A stretch of 64,000 nucleotides of DNA from Nymphaea colorata (taxonomy: Eukaryota; Streptophyta; Magnoliopsida; Nymphaeales; Nymphaeaceae), in NCBI RefSeq assembly GCF_008831285.2, contig NC_045149.1, positions 11,434,417 through 11,498,416 of the forward strand, read 5' to 3'. Each line of letters begins with the position of its first letter. The first letter of the stretch is position 1. Made by a program: the position numbers and the translations under genes. This document shows, one piece after another, positions 1 through 10,963 of this stretch. The notes beneath the pieces are model-generated. The model was not told the DNA's origin. It ran no database searches and saw only the letters and a list, made by a program, of their open reading frames with translations.

Positions 1-59
<59 letters not shown>

Positions 60-81
60 ATAAGAGAGAGAGAGAGAGAGA
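1..81. repeat. Compound (TG)n-(AG)n microsatellite
   Basis: A TG dinucleotide run fills roughly the first 54 bases and an AG run covers about 63-81. It is cut by the window edge, so its full length is unknown. The translated Cys-Val repeats are not a protein. Confidence 0.95.
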
Positions 82-299
82 TAACATTACTAAACATGGC
101 CAATGGCCATGCATGCAAAGAAACAATATAGCAAAGAGATACAATTCAAAGAACCGTTCGCATCATCAACTGGTCGCAAGATGAGACTTTCCTTTTGTTT
201 TTATATATGATGTATGCATCAATGAGAATTTTGATAGGCGAGCACTATGTATCATTGAGTATTTTGATAGACAGAGCGAGCACATGGACATCCATATTC

Positions 300-800
300 T
301 TCTATCCTAGTATTTTCTGCACATCCATGCTGCCCATCACAGAGTACACAACCAAGTTCTCCGAAAGAATGACCATTTTCTGTGGAAAAACACTTTAAGG
401 GATTTGTCGGTGAGGACCCAGATTAAAGCATATGTCGTCATTGAATTGAATCAATGGAATATTCTAGGCAACATGAACCAGATTTCACACATGACGGCAT
501 GACCAGAAAAGATGTTCTCATGTTTGTTCGCATTGTGACAATAAGGGCACCTGCTAGCTAACTGACTTGAAGACGAGAGCATTTTAAAATTGATAGTGTT
601 TGCAGACCGATTGTCTACGTTCTCCAAAGAAAACGTTCTCAGCATTCCTGAACCCATCTACACCAGCATCGACCATTAACGTGTGCAGTTTCCATGAACT
701 CTGCAAAAATTTCCTTTCGAGAAAATGGAGTTTGTAACCTTGCAGAAGAGTTCTTAAATTGGCTGCTCCAATACATCCATACAATTGACAGTATTTAGAG
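300..800 (-). pseudogene. LINE reverse-transcriptase tail (zf-RVT) fragment
   Basis: The minus-strand frame at 451-657 reads a C-x2-C pair (CPYCHNA), then a spaced H and C and an Ile-Trp pair (EIWFML). This is the layout of the zinc-binding zf-RVT domain at the end of plant L1-type LINE ORF2 proteins. A second minus frame at 584-784 continues a similar LINE-like context, so at least one frameshift separates the pieces. No catalytic RT motif is nearby, so this is a 5'-truncated or decayed copy. The domain is inferred from the Cys/His spacing alone. Confidence 0.5.
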
Positions 801-2328
801 GCAGCAGAAATTGCCGAGTGGTTCTCATGAGTAATACCATTGATAGAGATGGCGGAAGCATGACAAGAGTTGTATGTATCGATCCCTAGCCATTTTGTGG
901 AAGCATAGTTGTTGAAGTCAACTAGCTAGGGTCAGCCAATTAAGTAAGGCGAGATCTCTATCTCTACTGAATCTTGTCACGAACTCTCTATTCTGTTAGG
1001 TGTTGCTGGAGACTTTACTGCAAGCATGAATCATTGTCCACTTCTGAGATGTTGGGATCTGAAAGACTCTGTTGAAGAAGTGACAGTTTGGCTTCCTAAG
1101 CGAGCATATATTGTGATGGTAGACAATGTGTCTGCAACCAAGATTCTATAGCAGCTAATAAGACATTTTAAGTTAAAGTCACCTGCAATGAAAGCCATTG
1201 TCAATATAAGGAGCTTGTAACAAAGGGCAAAGGAACGATGTCTCAACTAAAGAGAATACACTCATTTTGGTTTCAAGGATGACAATCATATTTGGTTTTT
1301 GATTTATGAATGTAATTAATCAGCCAAAAATAACCCTTGGGGGTATAGTTTAGGCCCCTGATATTCCACCCCATACGAATGTAAGTGACTGCTGACCCAA
1401 GAGGAGAGGCATGCTCCTTAACCATATTAGTGAGAGAGAGAATGTGTGGAGCATAGTCACAAAAAATGTAAAATAAGTGAGCGAACAGAACAATAAAAAA
1501 AAAACAAAACACCAAGGCAAAAAGAATGCATCGTTGCATTTCTCTTCCGTGTTTTTCTTTTTCTCATTTGATGCTTTTTTCCTGTTTTTTTAATGTCAAA
1601 CTGCTTGTTTCTATTTTCTAATTTTTATTTGTTGTTCATCTACATTGTTTGTTTTCCTATGAGTTTCTCATTTATTTTTTCTTGATTTTTGAAGTTTTTA
1701 AATTTTTTTATTAGTTTACCCTTTTTCCCGTTTTTTCATATTATGTCAGAGGAAGACGTCACCGTTTAAAATGTACAAGCGACATTTGTGACTATGAATT
1801 GTGGGGTAGCATGATGTCTCAAACATTGATGAAGTCCCTGGAACTAACCGAAAGCTACATAGAAAATTGAGTTGTAAGTACATGCCTAGACGGGTTTTCT
1901 TGTAAAATTGAGTTGTAAGTACATATTTAATATGGTTGTAAGTACATATATGATTATTAAAGTAGAAGAGACACTGCGCACCAAAATTAATATTTCTCTT
2001 ATAAAAGAAAAGTTGACCCAAAATGAAGATATCATATAACCGAGAAAGGGCAGCAGAAGTCGACCATATGGTTCCCTTTTTCATCAACTCTGACTGCTGG
2101 CCATCCCACCTACTGAATCATCAACAGTAGATATTCTTCTTTTTGCGGGACTGCTTTTTGTGATTTCCTCCCTTTTGTGCCACTTTTCTACAATTTTTGG
2201 TAACATCCCAAAGAATTGGCATCTGGCAAAGCAATCTGATGTGGACTACTCAAACTCTGGGCGTCAAGCCATTGAGCTTCCTTTTTAAGTGGGGCCTTAA
2301 GGTTAGAATTCGAATGAGCAAAGCCACA
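801..2328. other. AT-rich intergenic DNA, no gene seen
   Basis: Only short ORFs without recognisable domains occur. The T-rich stretch at about 1545-1740 shares wording with the T-rich tract at about 20395-20465 inside primase intron 6, which suggests a dispersed repeat. The minus-strand ORF at 1746-2087 is not recognisable. Confidence 0.5.
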
Positions 2329-2477
2329 ATTCAGTCTAGCTAAATTATTGAAATTAGCTTAGAAAAGAAAAATAAAATAATTCAGTCTATTTAAATTATT
2401 GAAATTAGATCAGAAATGAAAAATAAAATTCAGTCTAGCTAAATTATTGAAACTAGCTTAGAAATGAAAAATAAAAA
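2329..2477. repeat. Three-copy tandem repeat, about 50-bp unit
   Basis: Three successive units start at about 2330, 2381 and 2429. Each begins with TTCAGTCTA and continues through an AAATTATTGAAA core to an A-rich end. The period is 48-51 bp and the copies differ by a few substitutions and small indels. Confidence 0.85.
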
Positions 2478-3504
2478 GAAGATGACAAGACGCTCATACT
2501 AAATTCAAGCATCTGTAGATCCATGTGCTAACTTTGTGGGGCCCAAGCAAACGAGAGACACATTTTCGTCCAATAGAGACACAAATATCCATTGGCAAAA
2601 TAATGGAAAAGGAGCCCGAGCGCCCATGTGGCCGCCATCCTCATGAACTGAACACTATCTCTTTTAATTCTATATCACGTCATCATAGCTTGTAAAAGTT
2701 CATACTCTTGTTTACATTGTTTTCAAGGTGAATAGGAGTATTTCATCTTACCACCCAATTAAGAGCTGAAGCTTTTCAGCCTTTCTCCAACCTCTTTTTT
2801 AGGTAAGTAGGAAGAGTATTTAATCCTATCACCAACTGAAAGTCAAAACTCTCATTCTTCCCTTTAAGATATCAAGTCTAATCAAGCCTATTTTCGGTGC
2901 TTTGAGGTGATGCTTTCTCTATGCTTCAACTTGCATGGTATCTTTTTTTTCACCTTTCCCCTTCCCTTCCCCCAACCCCTTTCTATATTTGGTCTTTACT
3001 TTTTAAATTTTATCCATTTTGCCTTCTTCTTCTTTTTAGTTTTTGGAGAGGATCTTTGTATAATCCATAAGGGACATTCGCTATTATCATTCTTACTCTT
3101 AGGTTCACTACATTAACACTTGTCGTGCAAAGGGAACTTTCATGCTGCGTGTTTGAGGCCGACCGTACATCTTGTTCCTAGACACTCTAAATAAAGAGAG
3201 GAGATCAACTACTCGGGTTAAGTAGCCCTTCGCAATCTAAGTGGCGGGTCAAAATAATATGCTATGTATGATGTTGCTGTTAGTTAAAATAAGATGTCAA
3301 AACTCTCTCTCTCTCTCTCGTGGTCACATCATTATGGGCACCTATATTAATCATCATGCTATATTTTGATTGTTGTCACCCTGTCATTTTATTGTGCTCT
3401 TGGCCAACTTGACATGCATGCATGTTGCTTTTTTTTTTTATGTATGAACTGCTCTAACAATGAGCTGTATTATATACTATGCTTTGGGGCACCAATCCTC
3501 CTTT
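2478..3504. other. Intergenic DNA, no gene seen
   Basis: The stretch holds a short CT tract (about 3302-3320) and T-rich sequence near 2940-3050. The ORF at 2907-3116 is a Phe/Leu-rich read-through of T-rich DNA, without a domain. Confidence 0.5.
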
Positions 3505-4075
3505 AATGAACTTAGTTAGTATCATTAGCTCTACAACTGTGAGTCCACTGTGCACGCCGATAGGCAAAAGAAGGCTTCTTAAAACCTTGTCTAATCTTAA
3601 TGTTTTGAAGTGTTTTTCCAAGACCAGGGACTAGGGTCACAGCCATCTTTGATACCACTAATGGAGCCCGATGTAGAAGCCTAATGGAGCCATGGGTTCT
3701 ACTGCAGCAGTGCAACCTCTAAAAGAGCAGAACCTTGTAAAGAGCAATGGAGAGAAGAAAATATGAAGAGAGAGAGAGAGAGAGAGAAAGTAGAGGAAGG
3801 ATAGGTAGCTAGGTTTGCTTCACGTGGATGCAACTCCAAGGTTGCTTTGAATTCAGGCTCGTGAATTCTTTTATAGCCACCTTGATTTTCCCAATTGATC
3901 CCATGTCGAAAAGGTCATTATGTGGGTTTTCCAAAATATCTAAAAGAGTTTTAGAAGGAAGAGTTTTAATCAAAACATAAAAGTCAAAAACTGAGGGAGG
4001 AGCCCTCTCCCAAAGTTTTGACAAGAATAAAAGGCGGCACATTGCCACTTTCCACTATATTTCGGTTCAATGTTT
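3505..4075 (-). mobile_element. Possible LTR-retrotransposon end with primer-binding-like site
   Basis: On the minus strand a TATA-like CTATAAAA (plus 3869-3876) is followed by a GA tract (about 3767-3787). Next comes TGGTATCAAAG (plus 3647-3657), a common variant of the initiator-Met-tRNA primer-binding site of copia elements, and an ATG-initiated frame directly behind it (MAVTLVPGLGKTLQ). The order promoter, leader, PBS, gag start fits a 5' LTR end. The base before the PBS-like site is not the canonical CA end and no second LTR was found. Confidence 0.25.
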
Positions 4076-4821
4076 GTTGGCCATGTGAGGGTTCACTATT
4101 ACAGGGATGCAACCAATATTGTCTTTATACATGTACCACGATCAGTGCAAATTTTGAGCTGATGCTACTTGTGTTGACTTGATCAGTGGTTTCATATCAT
4201 AAGTAAGTTCAGTTGTTTTTGAAAGAGTATTTCCTCCTTTTTCTTTTATTTGGCGTTGTGAACAATGACATTGCTTCTACTGTGGACACATTTTTTGTGT
4301 TTTTGCCTTTTGTGGCAAAAACATAGCAACTTCTTATTATATTTTTTGAAAGTTCACTACAACAAATGGTATGGTATGTTTTATTTTTTGGATGTAGATG
4401 ATGAATGGAGATTTGGCTATTGAAATACTCTTCCCCTAATAAACTTGGAAGTGTATTGATATGCAAGTTGAAGATTAATGAAGGTGTCACTTCGAGACAC
4501 CTAAAGCAGTACTGGTACCCTAGAGGGAGAGGGGGGAAGGGTGGGGGCTTCGCCCTTCTTGAGTAGTAAGATGAAATTCTTTTCTTTCTTACCCAGCAAA
4601 GATATGCCTAGTGTGCCTTGCCTATTTTGATTGGATAGTCTCCTTAGCAATGCACAAAATGTGTTTTAATGCCTGATGGAACATAATTCACATGGGCATT
4701 TAGAGAATCCATGTTGACTTTGATTAGACATCCAATCAACATCCAAGATGAATTATATTATAGCCTATTGTTGGCCATGATGGAATAAGTGAGGCAGCCT
4801 CATAGATGTATGTTGTTCATA
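4076..4821. other. Unassigned DNA with a CACTA-like dodecamer
   Basis: There is no credible gene. CACTACAACAAA at 4355-4366 resembles the CACTACAAGAAA terminus of CACTA transposons, but no matching opposite end was recognised. The C-terminal half contains a G-rich patch near 4525-4550. Confidence 0.35.
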
Positions 4822-5275
4822 CACTGCAAAACATCTTGAGATCATCGACACATGGCGGGATGGTCGTCGATGAAAATCGACTTTTACGAAAGTTCACGAG
4901 TGGACGTCGGTAAAGAAAGACCCTCATCGACATTCGGAAGTCAACATCGATGAAAGTCGACTTCCTCAAATGTTTGGTGCATGGTTGTCAGTAAAAGTCA
5001 ACCTTCACTAATGGCTGGTGACAAAATGCCGGTGAAAGTTATTCTGGCATTACATTCACCAATGGTCGAGGTGTTGCTGATTGCTAAAGGTATTGATTTC
5101 ACCTCAGTATAACTCTGGTCATATTGACGCATTTTTGTTAGACATCAATGAAGAAGACTTTTACTAACATTTGAATGTGTCGGTTGAGTTTGACATTTCT
5201 AACAACCTACTTTCACTAAGTTTACTATTAGTGAAAATATTTTGACCGACATCCACTCACATCAGTAAAGGCTAG
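4822..5275. mobile_element. CACTA-like subterminal-repeat block (fragment)
   Basis: The block starts with CACTGCAAAACA (4822). It then carries many short, divergent, direct and inverted copies of a motif like GTCGATGAAAATCGACTTT (for example near 4865, 4948 and 4990) alternating with ACGTCGGTAAAG-like variants. Clusters of short subterminal repeats behind a CACT- terminus are typical of CACTA (En/Spm) elements. No transposase frame and no matching right terminus are visible, so this is a solo end, a MITE or a chance resemblance. Confidence 0.4.
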
Positions 5276-6402
5276 CCCTACTTTTAAGCCATTCGAACTC
5301 TTCTTCCCCCTTTTTCCTTTCTCCCTTTTCCCCTATCTTCTCCATCTTTCTCCACTAGTGAGGACCTTAGATTTCCATGTCTAGACAATTTGTCCTTCGA
5401 TTTACGGCCCCTAGATGACTTCTAGTAGGTTCATTAACCTTAATATGTGTTATTTATCCATTTAGATGTGGAGGCGTATATTATTTGCATGCATGGATCT
5501 GAGATCTTCAGGCAAGATTTCACTATTTTTTGTGGGGTTTGGCTATGGATCTTTGTAATTATGTTTGTTAGTCTGATTGGCATATTAATTGCCCAAAAAT
5601 TTGTCACCTGCAAAAAATCTCTCAAATTTTTTCAATTTTTGACCTCACCGGATTCTGGCATTTGCCAGCCAGATTCTGGTGAGGTACTTTGTACATGTTT
5701 AATTCCCTTACATGTGAACTTAATGACAAAAAATCATCTTTATTGGATCTTGCTTTAATGTGTTTTTTATATTTTAAAGTTTCTGGTACATTTCCTTAAA
5801 CTCACCCATCCAGTGTTCAATAAATTGTTTGAACAACTTGGGACTTAAAATCTTGTCGGGCCACTTTAACTGTAGCTTTTTACGTATAGTTGAGCATGTT
5901 TCATTGTTGGATGATGCATTCAGTCATTTGTTAAAGTTCGTTGAACTAAGAATAACATCATGTATGTGTTATATATTTGTTTTAAGCCATCACTTTATGA
6001 TGTTCATTGCCAAATGCACGATGATCACATTTTAAAGTTTAGGTTTGTTTGATATATTGCATGCCATGCTATCCATCGAGTATTAATTTACATTAATCGG
6101 ATTTCAATTGGTTAAAATACAACATTTACAATAGGGCAGGTTGACCACATTGAAATTGCTTGACAAGAAGCACCTTTGATTAATTCCATTCACAAGCTAA
6201 TTGTTTGTTTCCTCCCATTTGGTTTTTTTTTGGGCAGGGGGGAGGAAGGGTGTGGGTTGTTAAGAAAAGAGGTTTGTTCATGAGAGGTGGCTTGCATAAG
6301 GAAGGTGGCTCGCACAACATATGGAAGGTGATGTAAATGATGTTGGTCAAGGTATTATCCAAAATCATAAAGCTTTGACATGATGTAGGAGAGAATAGAG
6401 AT
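5276..6402. other. Intergenic DNA, no gene seen
   Basis: The ORF at 5447-5758 (103 aa) has a hydrophobic central stretch but no family signature or neighbouring exons. Apart from the hairpin at 5643-5684, nothing structural was recognised. Confidence 0.4.
5643..5684. repeat. Imperfect 17-nt inverted repeat (hairpin)
   Basis: Arms at 5643-5659 and 5668-5684 pair at 15 of 17 positions around an 8-nt loop. The outer ends are CCTCACC and GGTGAGG. Confidence 0.7.
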
Positions 6403-6813
6403 AGGGCTCTACAATGGCAGAACTCGACTCAAACACAACTTGTGAGCTTGAGTTCAAATGTATGCTCGAAATATTAAACGAGTTGAGTTCAAGTTGTAAG
6501 AACTCGACTCGTTCAAATTCGACTCGGCTCCACTACATAATGAATGTTACATTATAAAGAGAAAATCATTAAACGAGTAACAACTAAACTAGTTAATTGA
6601 GTTAAATGAGTTAACAAGTTAAATGAGTAAAAAGAAATGAGACATGCTTAATATAAACAAGTTAAACGAGTAGAGTTCCAGCTTGATGATGTATCCTCAA
6701 GTCATCTTGGAGCTTGTTCTGTCGAGTTTGACTTGAGTTTGAGCTCGAGCTTTCTGGTTGAGTCGAGCTCAAGCTGGCCCAACTCGAGCCCGACTCGACT
6801 TTTGTGCAGCCCT
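6403..6813. mobile_element. hAT-type MITE, 411 bp
   Basis: The left end reads AGGGCTCTACAATGGCAGA. The right end, reverse-complemented, reads AGGGCTGCACAAAAGTCGA. Inside, both ends are rich in CTCGACTC / GAGTCGAG words, the usual composition of a common plant hAT MITE group that begins AGGGCTGTACA. The flanking octamers (ATAGAGAT and ATATAAAG) match at 5 of 8 positions, consistent with a decayed 8-bp hAT target-site duplication. It carries no ORF, so it is non-autonomous. Confidence 0.65.
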
Positions 6814-7466
6814 ATATAAAGATTAAGAAAATTTTGGCAGTTGTAATCTAACATAGAAAGAAAGTTTGGAGATAATTATCCTAAAGATAAACCAAAACAT
6901 AATCCCAAGCTTGTCGACATAAATGACCATCTTTGAAATATGTAATCCACAGCACCCATTTGTGATTATCGACCTTGAGAAGGAGGCGACCACAATGAGG
7001 GTCTTTTGTGGACGTAGAAACCAACGTGCCGAACCGTGAAAAAATCATGTGTCTTTTCTCCTGTCGTGATTTTTTGCAAATGAAATCCTTACAGCCTTTC
7101 ATTTTCCAATTGTTGGTAGAATTCTCTCCATCTCATTTGAAGGTTGTGGCACATGGACAGATGATATATGTTTTTAAAATTGATTTGACATATTACATAA
7201 AGCAATCAAAGAGATAAACATGTTCAAGCAAACAATGTTGTCTTTGTGCTTCAAGGAGAATAATCTAGTTGGTCATGCTAGATAAATGTGAAAAGACATG
7301 TCTTTAGTTTGATTCATGGTAGCACTATGCTTTTGCTTTTTAAGTGGTGGGTACGTTACCTAAGTTAAAAGGTCATGAGAAGGGGCAACACAGAGATAGC
7401 AGATAGGTTGGGCTTGTCTCGGCTCAACTTATTGTCATTTATTAAATAGGTCTAGTTCAAATTCAC
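6814..7466. other. Unassigned DNA; possible left half of an interrupted MITE
   Basis: There is no gene. The segment near 7400-7466 contains GGGCTTGTCTCGGCTCAAC, similar to the ends of the hAT MITE at 6403-6813, and sits directly left of the Harbinger insertion. Confidence 0.35.
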
Positions 7467-7892
7467 TTAGGCCCCGTTTGATTGTCGGGTAAATCACTCG
7501 GAAGAGGTGAAAAATGTACGGGTTCACCCGCTCGACTAAACAAGCATCAAACAGGGTGAAATTTCACCCGTTTAATGAAAAAGGGAGCGGGTGAACTTTC
7601 ACCCGCTCGACAATGCTTCGTTTTACCTCATTTCTCCCCAAACCTCCTCACCTCGGCTTCTTCTTCGCTCGGCCTTGTGCCTTCTCATCGTCGCACCAGA
7701 GGCGTCGCCCCTCTCACCGTCGCCACTCCGCTCCTCCGCCGGTTCGCTTTCTCCCTTTCTCTTTTGCTCTTGTCGATGCATTCGCTTTCTCCCTTTCCCT
7801 CTTGCTGATGCCTTCGCCACCGTTCTGCAGCCTTTTATCTTCTCACGATCGAGCAAGCCAGCCATCTCTCTAACCTTCCTTCATTGCTAGGG

Positions 7893-8219
7893 ATGAACAG
7901 GAGGGACATCTGCGAGGTAAATTCCTCTCTCTCTCGCGGCAGGGCAAACATCTGAACCACCGATTAGGGCATTCCTCTTTGTTTTTAATTTTTCTCATTC
8001 ATCATAGTTTTGAATTCCTTCGTTTCTTGGTGCTTCTGCTGATTGATTTCTGTACCCATCTCTTATACCTTGACTTTATCTTGTTGTTTCAATTTTATTT
8101 TTTGATATAATGCCTAACAGAGCCACTTTCGAGAGTTTCTGGAGATTCCACCAAAGTTCTGCTATGCCAATGTTAATTTTGGTATATTGCAGAATTTGTT
8201 GCACTTGTTGGAGGCATAG
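7893..8219 (+). pseudogene. Two-exon gene-like fragment inside the Harbinger element
   Basis: An ATG at 7893 starts an 8-codon exon (MNRRDICE) that ends at 7916 in a consensus donor GAG|GTAAAT. An acceptor TAACAG|AGCC at 8120/8121 joins in phase 0 to a 33-codon exon ending in TAG at 8217-8219. The deduced peptide has 40 residues; its second exon begins SHFREFLEIPPKFCYA. A CT-rich, GC-rich leader precedes the ATG, like a real plant 5' UTR. The family is not recognised. It may be a captured fragment of a host gene (Pack-TIR behaviour) or chance splicing signals. Confidence 0.35.
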
Positions 8220-8796
8220 GATTTTCATTTTACTAGTGCCTTTTCCTCTTATTTGATTGTCATGATATGCAGCAGTAGTTACTTGAATAACTGGATAGTT
8301 CAAAGATCACCTGCTTGAGTATTCCTATCCACCGCGGGAATTTTTTTTTTCACTCAAGTTGCATTTTGCCCCCTCTTTCACCAAGAGCAGATCATCGCCC
8401 TTTGCCATCAAATCCCACTGCCCGCCAGCAGCAGCAAGTCTTCTCCTCAGCAAAATTATATTCAGGCAGGCTTCTTTCAGATGCTATCTTGTTAGGATGT
8501 CTTGTACTGTATGTTGAAGGCCGCTTTAGTATGAATTTGGTGGGAAGCTGTCAGTTCAGCTCTTCAATGGGAGCTCTTTTTCTGTTGCATTTACGTTGTT
8601 CTAGTTAGTGTAGCTGGTATTGAGCTTATTCCTTTTCTATATTTGACATGCTTTTGCCTCTCTTGCTTGGTTTTTGGAGGCACCGGTAGAATTGATTTGA
8701 ATGGTTGCTCTTCATCACCTGCTTGAGTATTCCTATAGTTTCGTTTGGAAAAACATAACACTAAACAATTGATCTTCATCTGCATGTAATAGTTTT

Positions 8797-8925
8797 ATGA
8801 AGATATTCCTCGGCGCTGCACATAGCTGGACAGTGAAATACAAAACTGATGATGAAGCTGCTGTGAAGAGAGCAGAAGAAGCACAAACTCACACGATTGA
8901 ATGGTTCAATAAATATGTTAACTAA
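8797..8925 (+). pseudogene. 42-codon gene-like fragment inside the Harbinger element
   Basis: An ATG at 8797 opens a frame (begins MKIFLGAAHSWTVKYK, ends TIEWFNKYVN) closed by TAA at 8923-8925. The charged, Ala/Glu-rich centre and balanced codons look more like true coding sequence than the surrounding DNA. The family is unknown. Because it lies between the TIRs without a transposase, a transduplicated host exon is the favoured reading. Confidence 0.35.
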
Positions 8926-9847
8926 GTCTGTGACACTGTTCAACGGACAAGCATGAGAGTAGGAGCTAGTTGAAGCATATGTGCCGCTCTTCATGCTATT
9001 ATGTTCTATGAATTTTTTGATTTGTTTTGTTGAACTGAATTACTTGAAGGATGAGAAAGAGGATTTATTGATGAGCAAACGTTAATTATCTGTACCAAAA
9101 GAATTCAAGTTGCTGAGATTTGCGTTGCTTTGAGAAAATTTGTAAAATGCATACCATGGCAGCATCCATAAAACCAAGTTGCGAAGCATTCATTTGTATG
9201 TTGTAATTACTGCAAAGAGATGAAATCTGCCCAGTCAATTGGGTAGGAGACTTTTCTACTTTCGACAATAGCCTGGAGAAACCTGTAAATGGAATGTTCT
9301 TCAAGCTGGAGCCAGACAGATGTATGGAACAGAACATAAAGTCCACAAGCACAACTCAAGTAGAAAACCTTTGTATAAATCAAAGAAAATGGTCGAAGCT
9401 GCAATATAATCATTGTTGGCATACTCCGCGAGTCGACTCAGAAATTGCCCGAGTCAGCTTGGGATTGTCCTTTTACTCAATGAATTTTGTATTGCTTGTA
9501 TTTTTCCTTGGTAATCCTAATTTATGGAAGAATCTTCCCTAGTGGTTGCAGTAAAATCATTTGGGACGAGAAGAAAAAAAACATCTACCACGTTAAATTT
9601 TTCTTTTGCATCAAACAGGATTAAATTTACCACGTTAAATTCTTCATGTGTATCAAACAAGGTTAAATTTAACACGTTAAATTTTTCCTGTGCATCAAAC
9701 AGAGCCTCAGATTGGAAGAAGGAGAAATTTCATCCTGTAAATTTTTTCAAAAAAATTTAATAAATTTACCACGTTAAATTTCACCCGACAATTTACCATG
9801 ATAAATTTACCACGTTAAATTTCACCCGACAATCAAACGGGCCCTTA

Positions 9848-10550
<703 letters not shown>

Positions 10551-10807
10551 CCTGACAAAATTTACTTGGCACCTCGCTAGTCGTCATTTCATTCTTCTGA
10601 GAAAGAATTAAATTAAGCACATGACGTTCTTCGTTCTTTTCCTTAAATAAATGGTGGCTCCTCATCATCGTCAACGATTCAATTCAACATAGACCATGCG
10701 GACCACAGGTTTCGGTCTTTCAGTGGAATAGCTTCTTTCTTTCTCGTAGTTTGAGCCCACGGAATTTGAACATTTATGATTTGGTGGAAGAGAAACATCC
10801 AAAAAAG

Positions 10808-10963
10808 ATGGATGTTAGTGCTGCCAAACAAGACCGCGTTAAACTTCTCGTGTCATCATTACTTTCTTCTAGAGGCGTTGTTCCAGAAGCTGACGCAGGT
10901 GGAGTTTTTGTGGAGTTTACAGAGACCACTCTAATCCAAAATTTAAGTGAACTTAAAGTATAA
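10808..10963 (+). CDS. Short hypothetical frame, possible exon or gene relic
   Basis: ATG at 10808 opens a 51-codon frame (begins MDVSAAKQDRVKLLVSSLL, includes GGVFVEF) ending with TAA at 10961-10963. The frame is open upstream to at least 10751 (contains YDLVEEKHPKK), so it may be an exon or truncated gene. Composition is protein-like (amphipathic Lys/Leu/Val mixture) but no family is recognised, and no convincing flanking splice sites or partner exons were found. Confidence 0.25.
   Translation: MDVSAAKQDRVKLLVSSLLSSRGVVPEADAGGVFVEFTETTLIQNLSELKV

Larger units (their letters stand above)
7470..9844. mobile_element. PIF/Harbinger-type DNA transposon, 2,375 bp
   Basis: The left end GGCCCCGTTTGATTGTCGGG and the reverse complement of the right end, GGGCCCGTTTGATTGTCGGG, form a near-perfect terminal inverted repeat that continues into GTAAAT / GTGAAAT. 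The element is flanked on both sides by TTA (7467-7469 and 9845-9847), the target-site duplication characteristic of PIF/Harbinger elements. Subterminal sequence is built of repeated CACGTTAAATTT and ACCCGACAAT words, and part of the right end is duplicated at about 9761-9795. No transposase frame was recognised, so it is presumably moved by enzymes from elsewhere. The interior looks gene-like: a GC- and CT-rich leader, a short first exon with a good donor, and a separate 42-codon frame. Confidence 0.8.

Noticed and set aside
7591-7890. Three overlapping plus-strand frames of 77-99 codons
   Set aside because: Ser/Pro/Leu-rich translations of CT-rich leader-like DNA in all three frames; better read as an untranslated leader inside the Harbinger element.
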